Of a DNA stretch of 64,000 nt, positions 16,269 to 24,859 are shown one piece after another. The translations under genes and the position numbers were made by a program. Origin of the DNA: JAAZKA01 sp034926225 (lineage in GTDB: Bacteria > Bacillota > Clostridia > Oscillospirales > QAMX01); contig JAYFRF010000009.1 of the NCBI GenBank assembly GCA_034926225.1, forward strand, positions 36,595 through 100,594, given 5' to 3'. How positions within the stretch are numbered: the stretch's first letter is position 1; every line of letters begins with the position of its first letter. Below the pieces are notes generated by a model. That model was not told where the DNA came from. It did no database searches and saw only the letters and a list, made by a program, of their open reading frames with translations.

Positions 16269-18608
16269 TTGGCAGAGCATCCGTTTTACAGGCTTGCGCC
16301 GTTTATTCAGGAATTTATCTATAAGAACGAGTGGAAATCCCTGCGCGCCGTACAGGTCGCGGCGTGCGAGACGATTTTCGATACCGACTGCCATCTCCTG
16401 CTCGCGGCAACCACCGCCGCGGGAAAAACCGAGGCCGCGTTCTTCCCGATTCTCACCGACCTTTACGAAAATCCCCCCGCGACCCTCGGCGCGCTCTATA
16501 TCGGCCCCTTAAAAGCCCTCATCAACGATCAGTTCCAACGCCTGGAAGCCCTCTGCGCCGAAGGGGACATCCCCGTATGGCACCGCCACGGCGACGTGTC
16601 GCAGTCCCACAAGGAAAAGATGCTTAAAAACCCACGCGGCGTGCTGCAAATTACCCCGGAATCCCTCGAAGCCCTGATGATGCACAAGCACGGTGACCTC
16701 GTCCGTCTGTTCGGGGAGCTGCGCTATGTCGTCATCGACGAGGTACATGCCCTCATGCGCGCCGACCGCGGCGGTCAGGTGCTGTGCCTGCTCGAGCGCC
16801 TGGAGCGTATGTCCGGCTGCCGACCCCGCAGAATCGGGCTTTCCGCCACCATCGGTGACCTAGACGCCGCGGGACGCTGGCTTGCCGGTAACAGCGGCCG
16901 CCGCACCATTGCCCCCAAGCTCGAGGCGGTCGGTACGCGCTGGCGGCTCACCCTCGCGCATTTCCCCGTCTCCGAAAACGCCTCCGACTACAACCGCACC
17001 CGCCGCTGGAAGCTCCCGAACGCCCTGCCGGACGAAGCACCGCCCGAGCCTGTCCTCGCCGAAACCGCGCCCGATGTCGAAAGTCCCGACGGCGCCGCCT
17101 ACGATGAAAAGGCCGCGGAGTCGGGTGTCCTCGCAAACGCCGACCCCGGCTTCCACTATATTTTCGACCACACAGCGGGCAAGAAGTGCCTAATTTTTTG
17201 CAACAGCCGCGAGGAAGCGGAAATGGTTACCACCACCCTCCGCCAGTACTGCGAGGACATGCACGAGCCGGAACGTTTCCTCATCCATCACGGCAACCTT
17301 TCCGCGTCCTACCGCGAGACGGCCGAGGCCCTCATGAAGGACGACACCCTGACGTTCTCCACCGTGACCACGGCGACGCTGGAGCTTGGCATTGATATCG
17401 GTAGGCTCGAGCGGGCGTTTCAGGTGGACGCGCCTTTCACCGTCAGCTCATTTTTACAGCGCATGGGACGCACCGGGCGGCGCGGAGATCCGCAGGAGAT
17501 GTGGTTCGTCCTCCGCGAAGCCCCGCCCCTGCCGAGAGCGCCCATCCAGCACCACATCCCGTGGAAGCTTTTGCAGGCCATCGCCCTCGTCCAGCTTTAT
17601 CTCGAGGAAAAGTGGGTAGAACCCCCGCGCGAGGGTAAGCGGCCGTTCTCGCTTCTGTTCCATCAGACCTTAAGCACCCTTGCCTCCTGCGGAGAGCTGA
17701 CCCCACCGCAGCTTGCCGACCGCGTGCTGCGCCTGTCGCCCTTCCAAAACATCTCCCCGGACGATTACCGCGCGCTTCTGCGGCACATGCTCGACAACGA
17801 CATGATCCAGACGACCGCCGACCGGGGTTTGATCATCGGCCTTGCCGGGGAACGCATTGTCAACAGCTATAAGTTCTACGCCGTCTTCCGCGAGGACGAG
17901 GAGTACGCCGTCCGCTGGGAGTCCCAGGAGCTTGGCACACTCGTCATGCCGCCGCCCGTCGGGGAGCGCGTCGCCATTGCCGGACGCGTCTGGGAGGTCA
18001 CGGAGCTTGACTTAAAGAAGCGTGTCCTCTACGTCGAGCCGGTGCGCGGCAACGTCCCGGCTTATTTCGGCCTTGTTCCCGGCGACATCCACACAAAGGT
18101 GCTGGAACGTATGCGGCAGGCTCTCATCGAGGACGTAAACTATCCTTATCTGCAAAAAAACGCCGCACAGCGTCTCTACGAAGTCCGTACGCAGGTTCAC
18201 GCCGCGAAGCTTTTAGAGGGAAGCTCCCCGCGTGACATACTTTTCCGGCTCGGCGGCGATATGTGGTGCCTGACCCCCTGGCTCGGCACCTACGCATTTC
18301 TCGCGCTCGAGCGCTTCCTGCGCCTGATCTGCGGCAAGGAGCTCTCTCTCTCCGGCTTTGAATCCTCCCGCCCGTATTTCATGCAGTTCCACATGAAGGC
18401 CTCCGAGGACGAGTTCTGGCAGATCGTCCTCCGTCATGCGGCGGAGCCGGACGACCCCATGCAGTATCTCTACGACGGCGAAGTCCCGATCTTTGAAAAA
18501 TACGACGACTACGTCCCAGCGGAGCTTTTGCGCCGCGCGTTTGCCTACGGGGTGCTTGATATCGATGGAGCGAAGAAGAGAATGCTGGAGGCTTCCTCCG
18601 CTTGCTGA
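16269..18608 (+). CDS. Lhr-like DEVH-box ATP-dependent helicase
   Basis: Protein of 779 residues. Walker A is ATTAAGKTEAAF (about 47-58), motif Ia GPLKALINDQ, motif II VIDEVHAL (about 154-161), motif III GLSATIG, and the second RecA lobe holds CLIFCNSREEAE, VTTATLELGIDIG and RMGRTGRRGD (about 397-406). The rest resembles the winged-helix and C-terminal part of Lhr-type helicases, which unwind DNA/DNA or RNA/DNA in repair. Translation starts at TTG 16269 behind AAAGGAGGG; the gap from the preceding gene is 14 bases, so it is in its operon although the functions look unrelated. No nuclease domain is visible. Confidence 0.85.
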   Translation: MAEHPFYRLAPFIQEFIYKNEWKSLRAVQVAACETIFDTDCHLLLAATTAAGKTEAAFFPILTDLYENPPATLGALYIGPLKALINDQFQRLEALCAEGDIPVWHRHGDVSQSHKEKMLKNPRGVLQITPESLEALMMHKHGDLVRLFGELRYVVIDEVHALMRADRGGQVLCLLERLERMSGCRPRRIGLSATIGDLDAAGRWLAGNSGRRTIAPKLEAVGTRWRLTLAHFPVSENASDYNRTRRWKLPNALPDEAPPEPVLAETAPDVESPDGAAYDEKAAESGVLANADPGFHYIFDHTAGKKCLIFCNSREEAEMVTTTLRQYCEDMHEPERFLIHHGNLSASYRETAEALMKDDTLTFSTVTTATLELGIDIGRLERAFQVDAPFTVSSFLQRMGRTGRRGDPQEMWFVLREAPPLPRAPIQHHIPWKLLQAIALVQLYLEEKWVEPPREGKRPFSLLFHQTLSTLASCGELTPPQLADRVLRLSPFQNISPDDYRALLRHMLDNDMIQTTADRGLIIGLAGERIVNSYKFYAVFREDEEYAVRWESQELGTLVMPPPVGERVAIAGRVWEVTELDLKKRVLYVEPVRGNVPAYFGLVPGDIHTKVLERMRQALIEDVNYPYLQKNAAQRLYEVRTQVHAAKLLEGSSPRDILFRLGGDMWCLTPWLGTYAFLALERFLRLICGKELSLSGFESSRPYFMQFHMKASEDEFWQIVLRHAAEPDDPMQYLYDGEVPIFEKYDDYVPAELLRRAFAYGVLDIDGAKKRMLEASSAC

Positions 18609-18631
18609 AACTTTTCAATGGCTGATACCTT

Positions 18632-18782
18632 TGCAGGGGCGCTTCCCGCCCCCTGCACCCCAGGGTTACTTTCTTTGCACGAGCAAAGAAAGTAACAAAG
18701 AAAGCTCGCTTAGGGGAACTTCGTTCCCCTAAGTACCCCTCCGGGGTTGCGTCACCTGCGGGCGACGCTTATACGAAGGTTT
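18632..18782 (+). repeat. Modular hairpin repeat (copy 2, left arm of a large inverted repeat)
   Basis: Hairpin GCAGGGGCG/CGCCCCCTGC, then TTACTTTCTTTGC/GCAAAGAAAGTAA followed by CAAAGAAAGC, then CTTAGGGGAAC/GTTCCCCTAAG, and a tail with GCTTATACG. The same order of modules occurs in reverse orientation at 18903-19052. Confidence 0.8.
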
Positions 18783-18803
18783 GCCTTTCATTAAAACAAC
18801 TGT

Positions 18804-18881
18804 GCCGTCGTCTTCTGATCCATTCCGAAAACTCACCCTTGTTCTCGGGTGGCATTTTCCGTCAGGACAGGAGACGACGGC
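18804..18881. repeat. Central palindrome between the two repeat copies
   Basis: Arms GCCGTCGTCTTCTG (18804-18817) and CAGGAGACGACGGC (18868-18881) pair with one mismatch; inside, CTCACCC/GGGTG and CGAAAA/TTTTCCG extend the fold. It lies at the centre of the 18632-19052 inverted repeat. There is no open reading frame here; the whole 481-base gap between the helicase and lysC is made of these structures. Confidence 0.7.
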
Positions 18882-18902
18882 ATTTCCAACTTTATACAAA
18901 TT

Positions 18903-19052
18903 AAACTCCCGTATAAGCATCGCGAAGCGATGCCGTTCCGGGGTAATTCTTAAGAGGACTTTAGTCCTCTTAAGACGGCTTTCTTTCCCTCTTTCTTTGC
19001 CGGTGCAAAGAAAGAGGTCGGGAGGTGCAGGGGGGCGAAGCGCCCCTTGCAA
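18903..19052 (-). repeat. Modular hairpin repeat (copy 3, right arm of a large inverted repeat)
   Basis: Read on the minus strand it repeats copy 2: TTGCAAGGGGCGCTTCG, CTCTTTCTTTGC/GCAAAGAAAGAG with GAAAGCC after it, CTTAAGAGGAC/GTCCTCTTAAG and GCTTATACG. Minor differences in the hairpin arms are compensated on both sides, so the pairing is kept. Confidence 0.8.
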
Positions 19053-19090
19053 ACTATCCACTGCTTTCAGTAAAAGCAGTGGGATAGTTT
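19053..19090 (-). terminator. Hairpin at the end of lysC
   Basis: A hairpin with arms reading AACTATCC(C)ACTGCTTT on the minus strand and its complement sits at the lysC stop codon. It lacks a T-run, so termination is uncertain; its core CTGCTTT/AAAGCAG matches the first module of the repeat at 8411. Confidence 0.5.
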
Positions 19091-20409
19091 TAATAAACGA
19101 AGAATTCCACATAGACCGCGCGCACCGCGCGCTCGAAGTCGGCTTCGTCTACGCCGATGATAATGTTCATCTCCGACGACCCCTGGTCGATCATGCGGAT
19201 GTTGATGTCTGCGCCTGCGATGGCGGAAAGGAGGCGGGCGGCAATACCTTTGGAACGCACCATGCCGCGTCCGACGACGGCAAGCAGCGCGATGTTGCGC
19301 ACGACCTCGATGTGGTCGGGCGACGCCGCTTCCTGAATCTCCGAGAGCAGCGTATCCTCGATGCCGTCCAAAAGCTCCGCGTGCAGGACGATGCCCAGCG
19401 TGTCGATGCCCGTGGGCAGATGCTCGTAGCTGATACCATGGCGTTCCAGTACGGATAACACCTTGCGGGTAAAGCCGACCTCCGAGTTCATCATGTCCTT
19501 CTCCAGCGTGATAACGCTGAAGCCCCGCTTACCGGCCACGCCCGTGACTTTGCCCGTGCGGATCGGGGCGTCCGACGCCTGCACAATCCGCGTGCCGGGC
19601 TCCTCCGGTGCGTTTGTGTTGCGGATGTTGATCGGAATGCCTACCGCCCGTACCGGGAAAATCGAATCCTCGTGCAAAACAGTCGCACCCATGTATGACA
19701 ACTCCCGCAGCTCCGCAAAGCTGATCGTCTCGATGATGCGCGGGTTCGTGACAAGACGCGGGTCGGCTACCGAGAAACCTGAGACATCGGTCCAGTTTTC
19801 GTATAACGCCGCACCTACGCCGCGCGCCACGATCGCACCCGATATGTCCGAGCCGCCGCGCGAAAATGTCTTAACCTTCTTGTCATACCCGCGTCCGTAA
19901 AAGCCCGGAATGACCGCGCGCGGAAAGCGGGAGGACATCTCACGGATCGCCGCATAGGTGAGATCCTCGTCAAGACGCCCCGAACGGTCGAAAAAGATCA
20001 CGTTGGCCGCGTCCACAAACGGATAGCCGAGGTACGCCGCCAGCAGGATGCCGTTCAGGTACTCGCCGCGCGACGCCGCATAGTCGCGCATGCCATCCTC
20101 GCCATACGCGCGTTCAATCGCAGCAAACTCTGTCTCGAGATCGACGCCCAGGGACAGCTCGCGGGCAATTCCTTCAAAACGCTCCCGGATTGGCGCGAAC
20201 GCGGTCTCAAACGCCTCTCCACGACGCACGGCATCATAGCTCCCATATAAAAGATCGGTGACTTTGCGGTCGCCGGAATTGCGTTTGCCCGGTGCGGACG
20301 GGACGACATAACGGCGGGAGGGGTCCGCCTTGATGATCGCGGCGACCTTTTGAAATTGCGCGGCGTCGGCAAGTGAGCTTCCGCCAAATTTGACTACAGT
20401 TACAGACAT
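19090..20409 (-). CDS. lysC: Aspartate kinase
   Basis: Protein of 439 residues catalysing ATP-dependent phosphorylation of aspartate, the first step to lysine, threonine, methionine and diaminopimelate. The N-terminal kinase domain begins VTVVKFGGSSLADA, has the ATP/aspartate motif FSRGGSDISGA near residue 195 and DPRLVTNPRIIETIS near 225. Two ACT-type regulatory segments follow (about 310-439), so allosteric feedback by an amino acid end-product is expected. A Shine-Dalgarno AAAGGAG precedes the ATG. The leader is only about 25 bases, so there is no lysine riboswitch. The neighbouring gene on the other side is trpB, transcribed divergently. Confidence 0.95.
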   Translation of the reverse strand: MSVTVVKFGGSSLADAAQFQKVAAIIKADPSRRYVVPSAPGKRNSGDRKVTDLLYGSYDAVRRGEAFETAFAPIRERFEGIARELSLGVDLETEFAAIERAYGEDGMRDYAASRGEYLNGILLAAYLGYPFVDAANVIFFDRSGRLDEDLTYAAIREMSSRFPRAVIPGFYGRGYDKKVKTFSRGGSDISGAIVARGVGAALYENWTDVSGFSVADPRLVTNPRIIETISFAELRELSYMGATVLHEDSIFPVRAVGIPINIRNTNAPEEPGTRIVQASDAPIRTGKVTGVAGKRGFSVITLEKDMMNSEVGFTRKVLSVLERHGISYEHLPTGIDTLGIVLHAELLDGIEDTLLSEIQEAASPDHIEVVRNIALLAVVGRGMVRSKGIAARLLSAIAGADINIRMIDQGSSEMNIIIGVDEADFERAVRAVYVEFFVY

Positions 20410-20441
20410 GTAAAAAACGACTCCTTTGACCGAATAGAATT

Positions 20442-20470
20442 ATTATAATGTATGCGCAAAGCCTTTGCAA
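20442..20470 (-). promoter_or_regulatory. Promoter of lysC
   Basis: On the minus strand TTGCAA (20470-20465), 17-base spacer and TATAAT (20447-20442). The 185 bases from here to the trpB promoter hold nothing recognisable. Confidence 0.8.
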
Positions 20471-20655
20471 GGTACATTTCGCTTAAGCTTTCATAACCGC
20501 AGACTTTTTTATTATAACGAATGCACTACAAAAACACTTAAAACTGCGCCGAAGTAGATAGAGAGGTTCCTTATCGCCGCCTTTATGACGCGAATTTAGG
20601 AATTTCGGCGAATCTTTCCGGACGGCGCCCTCTCGTTTTCGTGAATTTTTGGTTG

Positions 20656-20684
20656 TTGACATCTTGCAGTTTTCAGCGTATACT
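20656..20684 (+). promoter_or_regulatory. Promoter of the T-box/trpB transcript
   Basis: TTGACA (20656-20661), 17-base spacer and TATACT (20679-20684), a near-consensus sigma-A promoter placing the transcript start at about 20691. Confidence 0.88.
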
Positions 20685-20690
20685 AAGAAT

Positions 20691-21008
20691 AGTTTCATAA
20701 GGTAAACCGTTGAGACGGGCGAGTACGCAAAAAGACTCCCTTTGCAGAGAGCCGCCGGTGATGAAAAGGCGGTATCGGAGATTTTGCCGAATGGACCGTG
20801 GAGGGCGAGCCGAAAACATCGCATGTGTGCGTATCGTACACGTATGATGTGAGTATGCTTCGACGGGGATTCCCACGTTACGGGAAGGCCGCATGGTAGT
20901 GCGGAGTAAGTGGACGGCAATATCGCCGTCAATTCGGGTGGCACCGCAGAAGCGTTTGTAAGCTTTTGTCCCGGAAAATGATTTTTCCGAGGATGAAGGC
21001 TTTTTTCA
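20691..21008 (+). promoter_or_regulatory. Tryptophan T-box leader (tRNA-sensing riboswitch)
   Basis: The conserved T-box sequence TTCGGGTGGCACCGCAG is at 20933-20949. Upstream stem I has the AGTA-type motif (GCGAGTACGC), the distal AGAGAG bulge and GGTGATGAAAA loop, and the specifier region GAATGGACC with codon TGG (Trp) at 20792-20794. The terminator that competes with the antiterminator is the long stem beginning AAGCTTTTGTCCCGG near 20960 and ending AGGATGAAGGC, followed by TTTTTT at 21001-21006. Uncharged tRNA-Trp should bind and allow read-through into trpB. The specifier is assigned by position and by agreement with the downstream gene. Confidence 0.92.
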
Positions 21009-21078
21009 TACTCTTCTTCCCGGAAGAACGCGGAATCCTACCAGCTTCCGCACATTTTTGAAAGGAGAGACTCTTACT

Positions 21079-22464
21079 ATGAAAACCGCCGCCGACGTAA
21101 ACATCCCCTACAAGATCTATCTGTCCGAAAACGAACTTCCCCATGCGTGGTACAACGTCCGCGCCGATATGAAGAATAAACCCGCGCCGCTTCTGCACCC
21201 CGGAACCTTGCAGCCTATGGGCTACGATGATCTCCGCCCCGTCTTCTGCGACGAGCTCGTGCGTCAGGAGCTGGACGACACCACCCCGTATATCGATATC
21301 CCCACGGAAATCCGCGACTTTTATAAGATGTACCGCCCGTCCCCCCTCGTCCGCGCCTACTGCCTCGAGGAAAAGCTCGGTACCCCGGCGAAAATCTACT
21401 ATAAGTTTGAAGGCAACAATACCTCCGGCAGCCATAAGCTGAACTCCGCGATCGCGCAAGCGTATTATGCTAAAAAACAAGGCCTGAAAGGCGTCACCAC
21501 CGAGACCGGAGCCGGTCAGTGGGGTACCGCGTTGTCTATGGCTTGTGCATACCTCGGCCTTGAATGTCGGGTCTATATGGTGAAATGCTCCTACGAGCAG
21601 AAGCCCTTCCGCCGCGAGGTGATGCGTACCTACGGCGCGTCCGTGACCCCCAGCCCCTCCGAAACCACCGCCATAGGCCGTAAAATCCTTGCCGAGCATC
21701 CCGGCACCACCGGCTCTCTCGGCTGCGCCATCTCCGAGGCCGTCGAGGTCGCCACGACAACTCCCGGCTTCCGCTATGTCCTCGGCAGCGTCCTCAATCA
21801 GGTGCTCCTGCATCAGTCTGTGATCGGTCTGGAAGCCAAAGCCGCCTTCGACAAAGTCGGCGTGCGCCCCGACGTGATCATCGGCTGCGCCGGCGGCGGC
21901 TCCAACCTCGGCGGCCTGATCGCTCCCTTCATGCGCGAAAAACTGCACGGGGAAGCCGACTACCGCATCATCGCCGTCGAACCCGCCTCCTGCCCCAGCT
22001 TTACCCGCGGCAGGTTTGCCTATGACTTCTGCGATACCGGTATGGTTACTCCGCTTGCGAAAATGTATACGCTCGGTTCCGGCTTCATTCCCTCCGCCAA
22101 CCACGCCGGCGGGCTCCGCTACCACGGCATGAGCTCCACCCTCTCCCAGCTCTACCACGACGGTCTCATGGAAGCGTGTTCCGTCGAGCAGACCTCCGTC
22201 TTCGAAGCCGCCGAAACCTTCGCCCGTGTCGAAGGCATCCTCCCTGCGCCCGAGTCCAGCCACGCCATCCGCGTCGCGATGGACGAGGCCATCCGCTGCC
22301 GTGAAACCGGCGAGGAAAAAACCATCCTCTTTGGACTCACCGGCACCGGCTACTTCGATATGGTCGCCTACCAGAAGTACAACGACGGCGTCATGTCGGA
22401 TACGATCCCCACGGACGACGATCTGGCGGTTGGTTTTGCGGGTCTGCCGAGCGTGAACGGCTAA
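21079..22464 (+). CDS. trpB: Tryptophan synthase beta chain, TrpB2-type
   Basis: Protein of 461 residues that would make tryptophan from indole and serine with PLP. It matches the stand-alone TrpB2 subfamily rather than TrpB1: a long N-terminus (LPHAWYNVRADM), RPSPLVRAYCLEEKLG, the PLP lysine in NNTSGSHKLNSAIAQ (near residue 120), ETGAGQWGTALS, and the phosphate-binding GCAGGGSNLGG (near 275). No trpA or other trp gene is nearby, which fits indole salvage. ATG 21079 is preceded by AAAGGAGAG at 10 bases; an in-frame TTG at 21058 lies before that site and is unlikely. Expression is under the T-box upstream. Confidence 0.93.
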   Translation: MKTAADVNIPYKIYLSENELPHAWYNVRADMKNKPAPLLHPGTLQPMGYDDLRPVFCDELVRQELDDTTPYIDIPTEIRDFYKMYRPSPLVRAYCLEEKLGTPAKIYYKFEGNNTSGSHKLNSAIAQAYYAKKQGLKGVTTETGAGQWGTALSMACAYLGLECRVYMVKCSYEQKPFRREVMRTYGASVTPSPSETTAIGRKILAEHPGTTGSLGCAISEAVEVATTTPGFRYVLGSVLNQVLLHQSVIGLEAKAAFDKVGVRPDVIIGCAGGGSNLGGLIAPFMREKLHGEADYRIIAVEPASCPSFTRGRFAYDFCDTGMVTPLAKMYTLGSGFIPSANHAGGLRYHGMSSTLSQLYHDGLMEACSVEQTSVFEAAETFARVEGILPAPESSHAIRVAMDEAIRCRETGEEKTILFGLTGTGYFDMVAYQKYNDGVMSDTIPTDDDLAVGFAGLPSVNG

Positions 22465-22529
22465 AACGCAAAAAAACAGGACAATTTGCGCGGGAAACAG
22501 GAAATCCTTTCGATTCCGCCGAATGTCTC

Positions 22530-22558
22530 TTGCATTTAAACACACAATGCGGTAGAAT
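22530..22558 (+). promoter_or_regulatory. Candidate promoter of argH
   Basis: TTGCAT (22530-22535), 17-base spacer, TAGAAT (22553-22558). The -10 box overlaps the first bases of the following terminator stem, so the transcript would begin inside that hairpin. Confidence 0.55.
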
Positions 22559-22592
22559 AGGAATGCGATTTTTATCGCATTCCTATTCTTTT
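22555..22592 (+). terminator. Terminator after trpB
   Basis: A perfect 15-bp stem (GAATAGGAATGCGAT and complement, 22555-22569 and 22574-22588) with a TTTT loop, followed by TTTT. It probably ends the trpB transcript. Confidence 0.75.
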
Positions 22593-22615
22593 GCTTAACT
22601 TAAGGAGATTTGCAC

Positions 22616-24004
22616 ATGAAGCTCTGGGGCGGACGGTTCTCCCGTGAAACGGATAAGACCGCAAACGATTTCCAGGCATCGATCGGATTCGATCAGCGCC
22701 TGTACCGTGAGGATATTGAAGGCAGTATCGCCCATGCGACCATGCTCGCGCGGCAGGGGATTATCACGCATGACGACGAAAAGCAGATCGTCGAGGGACT
22801 CCACGGGATCCTTGCCGATATCGAAGCCGGGAAGCTCGAGTTCTCCGAGGATAACGAGGACATTCATATGAACATCGAGACCTTCCTGACCGCGCGTATC
22901 GGCAGCGCCGGGAAAAGGCTCCATACCGCGCGCTCCAGAAATGATCAGGTCGCTCTCGATATGCGCCTGTATACCCGCCGTGAAATAGGGGAGATCGAAT
23001 CCCTCGTCGCGGATGCCCTCGAGGCGCTTTTGTCTCAAGCGCGTGCACACACCGCCAGCGTAATGCCCGCCTATACCCACCTGCAGCGCGCGCAGCCCGT
23101 GACGTTTGCCCATTATATGCTCGCCTGGGCCCAGATGCTCCGCCGCGACTATACCCGGCTTAGCGACTGCCGCGAACGCATGAACGAATGCCCCCTGGGC
23201 GCCGGTGCTTGCGCTTCGACGACCTACCCGCTCGACCGGGCGTTCGTGGCCGAAGCCCTCGGCTTTGACCGACCAACCGAAAACTCCATCGATTCCGTCT
23301 CCGACCGCGATTATCTGATTGAGCTCTGCTCCGCTTTGTCCATATTGATGATGCACCTTTCCCGTATGTGCGAGGAGCTTTGCCTATGGTGCTCGTGGGA
23401 GTTCCGCTTCGTCGAGATGGACGAGGCCTACTCCACCGGCTCCTCCATCATGCCCCAGAAGAAGAACCCCGACATGGCCGAGCTGATCCGTGGAAAGACC
23501 GGCCGCGTCTACGGCGACCTTATCGGCCTGCTTACCGTCATGAAAGCGCTCCCGCTTGCCTACAACAAGGACATGCAGGAGGACAAGGAAGCCGCCTTCG
23601 ATGCGATGGATACCGCGAAAAACTGTCTTCGGGTCTTTGCGCCGATGGTCCGCACCATGCGTATCCGCACCGACCGTCTCCGCGCGGCGGCAGGGGAGGG
23701 CTTTATCAACGCCACCGACGCCGCCGACTACCTTGTCCGCCGCGGCATCCCCTTCCGCGACGCCTATACCGCCGTCGGCAAGCTTGTCGCGGCCTGCGTC
23801 GACGCCGGCACCACCCTCGAAAAGCTCCCGCTTCGGACCCTGCAAAGCATCCATCCCGCCTTCGGCCCCGACGTTTACGAGGCCATCTCCCTCGACGCCT
23901 GTGTCAACGGCCGCAAAGTTCCCGGCGGCCCCGCCGAGGAAAGCGTCCGCACGCAGATCGCCGGGCTGGAAGCCTTTTTGAAGGAAGCCGCGACGGACGC
24001 TTAA
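22616..24004 (+). CDS. argH: Argininosuccinate lyase
   Basis: Protein of 462 residues that cleaves argininosuccinate to arginine and fumarate. It starts MKLWGGRFSRETD, has the substrate motifs SRNDQVALDMRLY (near 110) and TAYTHLQRAQPV-like (MPAYTHLQRAQPVTF, near 160), and the fumarase/aspartase-superfamily signature GSSIMPQKKNPDMAE (near 280), which carries the catalytic serine. ATG 22616 is 8 bases after TAAGGAGA. Length is normal. argG is not in the window, so the gene stands alone between trpB and the amidohydrolase pair. Confidence 0.97.
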   Translation: MKLWGGRFSRETDKTANDFQASIGFDQRLYREDIEGSIAHATMLARQGIITHDDEKQIVEGLHGILADIEAGKLEFSEDNEDIHMNIETFLTARIGSAGKRLHTARSRNDQVALDMRLYTRREIGEIESLVADALEALLSQARAHTASVMPAYTHLQRAQPVTFAHYMLAWAQMLRRDYTRLSDCRERMNECPLGAGACASTTYPLDRAFVAEALGFDRPTENSIDSVSDRDYLIELCSALSILMMHLSRMCEELCLWCSWEFRFVEMDEAYSTGSSIMPQKKNPDMAELIRGKTGRVYGDLIGLLTVMKALPLAYNKDMQEDKEAAFDAMDTAKNCLRVFAPMVRTMRIRTDRLRAAAGEGFINATDAADYLVRRGIPFRDAYTAVGKLVAACVDAGTTLEKLPLRTLQSIHPAFGPDVYEAISLDACVNGRKVPGGPAEESVRTQIAGLEAFLKEAATDA

Positions 24005-24040
24005 ATCATTAGCCCTTAATACAAAGGAGGTCTTATTCAT

Positions 24041-24853
24041 ATGGTGGATTTTGCACAGAAACTCGAGTTCTTCCGCACAAATCCAGTTACCGACTGGCAT
24101 GAGCACGTCGCGATCGGCGCGGTATCCGGTGGGGAAACCGATGAACGGCTTGAAAAGCTCATCCGCGACATGGCGGTCTGCGGCATCGACCGCGTCGTCA
24201 TCTCTCGTCCCATCACGGGGGGGACGCACGCGCTGCCGGAGGAAATTGCGCGTGCGAACGATACCGTTGGCTACACCGTGGAGAGGTACCCCGGGAAAAT
24301 CTGGGGGCTTGCCTACACCGATGCCATACACGGCAGGTACGCCGTCGACGAAATCGACCGCTGCCGCAGGAGCTTCGGCGCGATCGGCGTAAAGCTCTAC
24401 AACCAGTTCACGATGGACAACGATATCCAGAATCCCATCATCGAATACTGCATCGAACACGATATGTTCATCCTGATGCACGCCGCGCACCTGACGCAGC
24501 GTCCGTGGGAGCAGGCTTACCTTTCCGGCAGCGACCATATCTGCGCCGCCGCGAAAAAGTACCCCGCCGCGACGTTCCTCATGGCGCATATCGGCGGCGG
24601 CGGCGACTGGAGCTGGCAGCTGAGAGGGCTTGAGGACTGCCCCAACGTGTTCTGCGATATCTCCGGTTCCGTTCACGATGCCGGCATGATCGAAGGACTT
24701 GTCCGCGCGATGGGCACCGAGCGGATCCTCTTCGGTACCGACGGCTCCTTCTCATCGAGTGTCGGCAAGCTCCTGGGCGCCCGCATTTCCGATGCCGAGA
24801 AGCTGGAAATCATGGAAAATACCGCCTTCAAACGGTATTTGGAGAGGAGATAA
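24041..24853 (+). CDS. Amidohydrolase-family (TIM-barrel) metal-dependent hydrolase
   Basis: Protein of 270 residues of the amidohydrolase-2 type. The metal-binding pair is DWHEHV (residues about 18-23), a third His lies in MHAAHLTQ (about 150), another in MAHIGGGGDW (about 184), and the catalytic Asp in LFGTDGSFSS (about 235). Such enzymes hydrolyse or decarboxylate small carboxylic or cyclic substrates. It is preceded by AAAGGAGG and is followed after 6 bases by a homologous gene, so the two form an operon. The substrate is unknown. All expected metal ligands look present. Confidence 0.85.
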   Translation: MVDFAQKLEFFRTNPVTDWHEHVAIGAVSGGETDERLEKLIRDMAVCGIDRVVISRPITGGTHALPEEIARANDTVGYTVERYPGKIWGLAYTDAIHGRYAVDEIDRCRRSFGAIGVKLYNQFTMDNDIQNPIIEYCIEHDMFILMHAAHLTQRPWEQAYLSGSDHICAAAKKYPAATFLMAHIGGGGDWSWQLRGLEDCPNVFCDISGSVHDAGMIEGLVRAMGTERILFGTDGSFSSSVGKLLGARISDAEKLEIMENTAFKRYLERR

Positions 24854-24859
24854 GGCCGT

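Noticed and set aside
16269..18608. Helicase as part of a defence system with the type I locus
   Set aside because: It lies 10 kb away behind unrelated glycan genes, in GC-rich core sequence, with no nuclease or defence partner.
18632..19090. CRISPR array
   Set aside because: The repeated units are inverted hairpins of varied sequence, not direct repeats with regular spacers, and there are no cas genes.
20410..20441. Possible lysine riboswitch before lysC
   Set aside because: The promoter lies at 20442-20470, leaving a leader of about 25 bases, far too short for a riboswitch.
20929..22545. 538-residue minus-strand frame opposite trpB
   Set aside because: It spans the T-box terminator and the whole of trpB, has no recognisable motif and no ribosome site.
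23384..24676. 430-residue minus-strand frame across argH and the amidohydrolase gene
   Set aside because: It overlaps two firm genes, has no domain signature and contains no plausible start signal.
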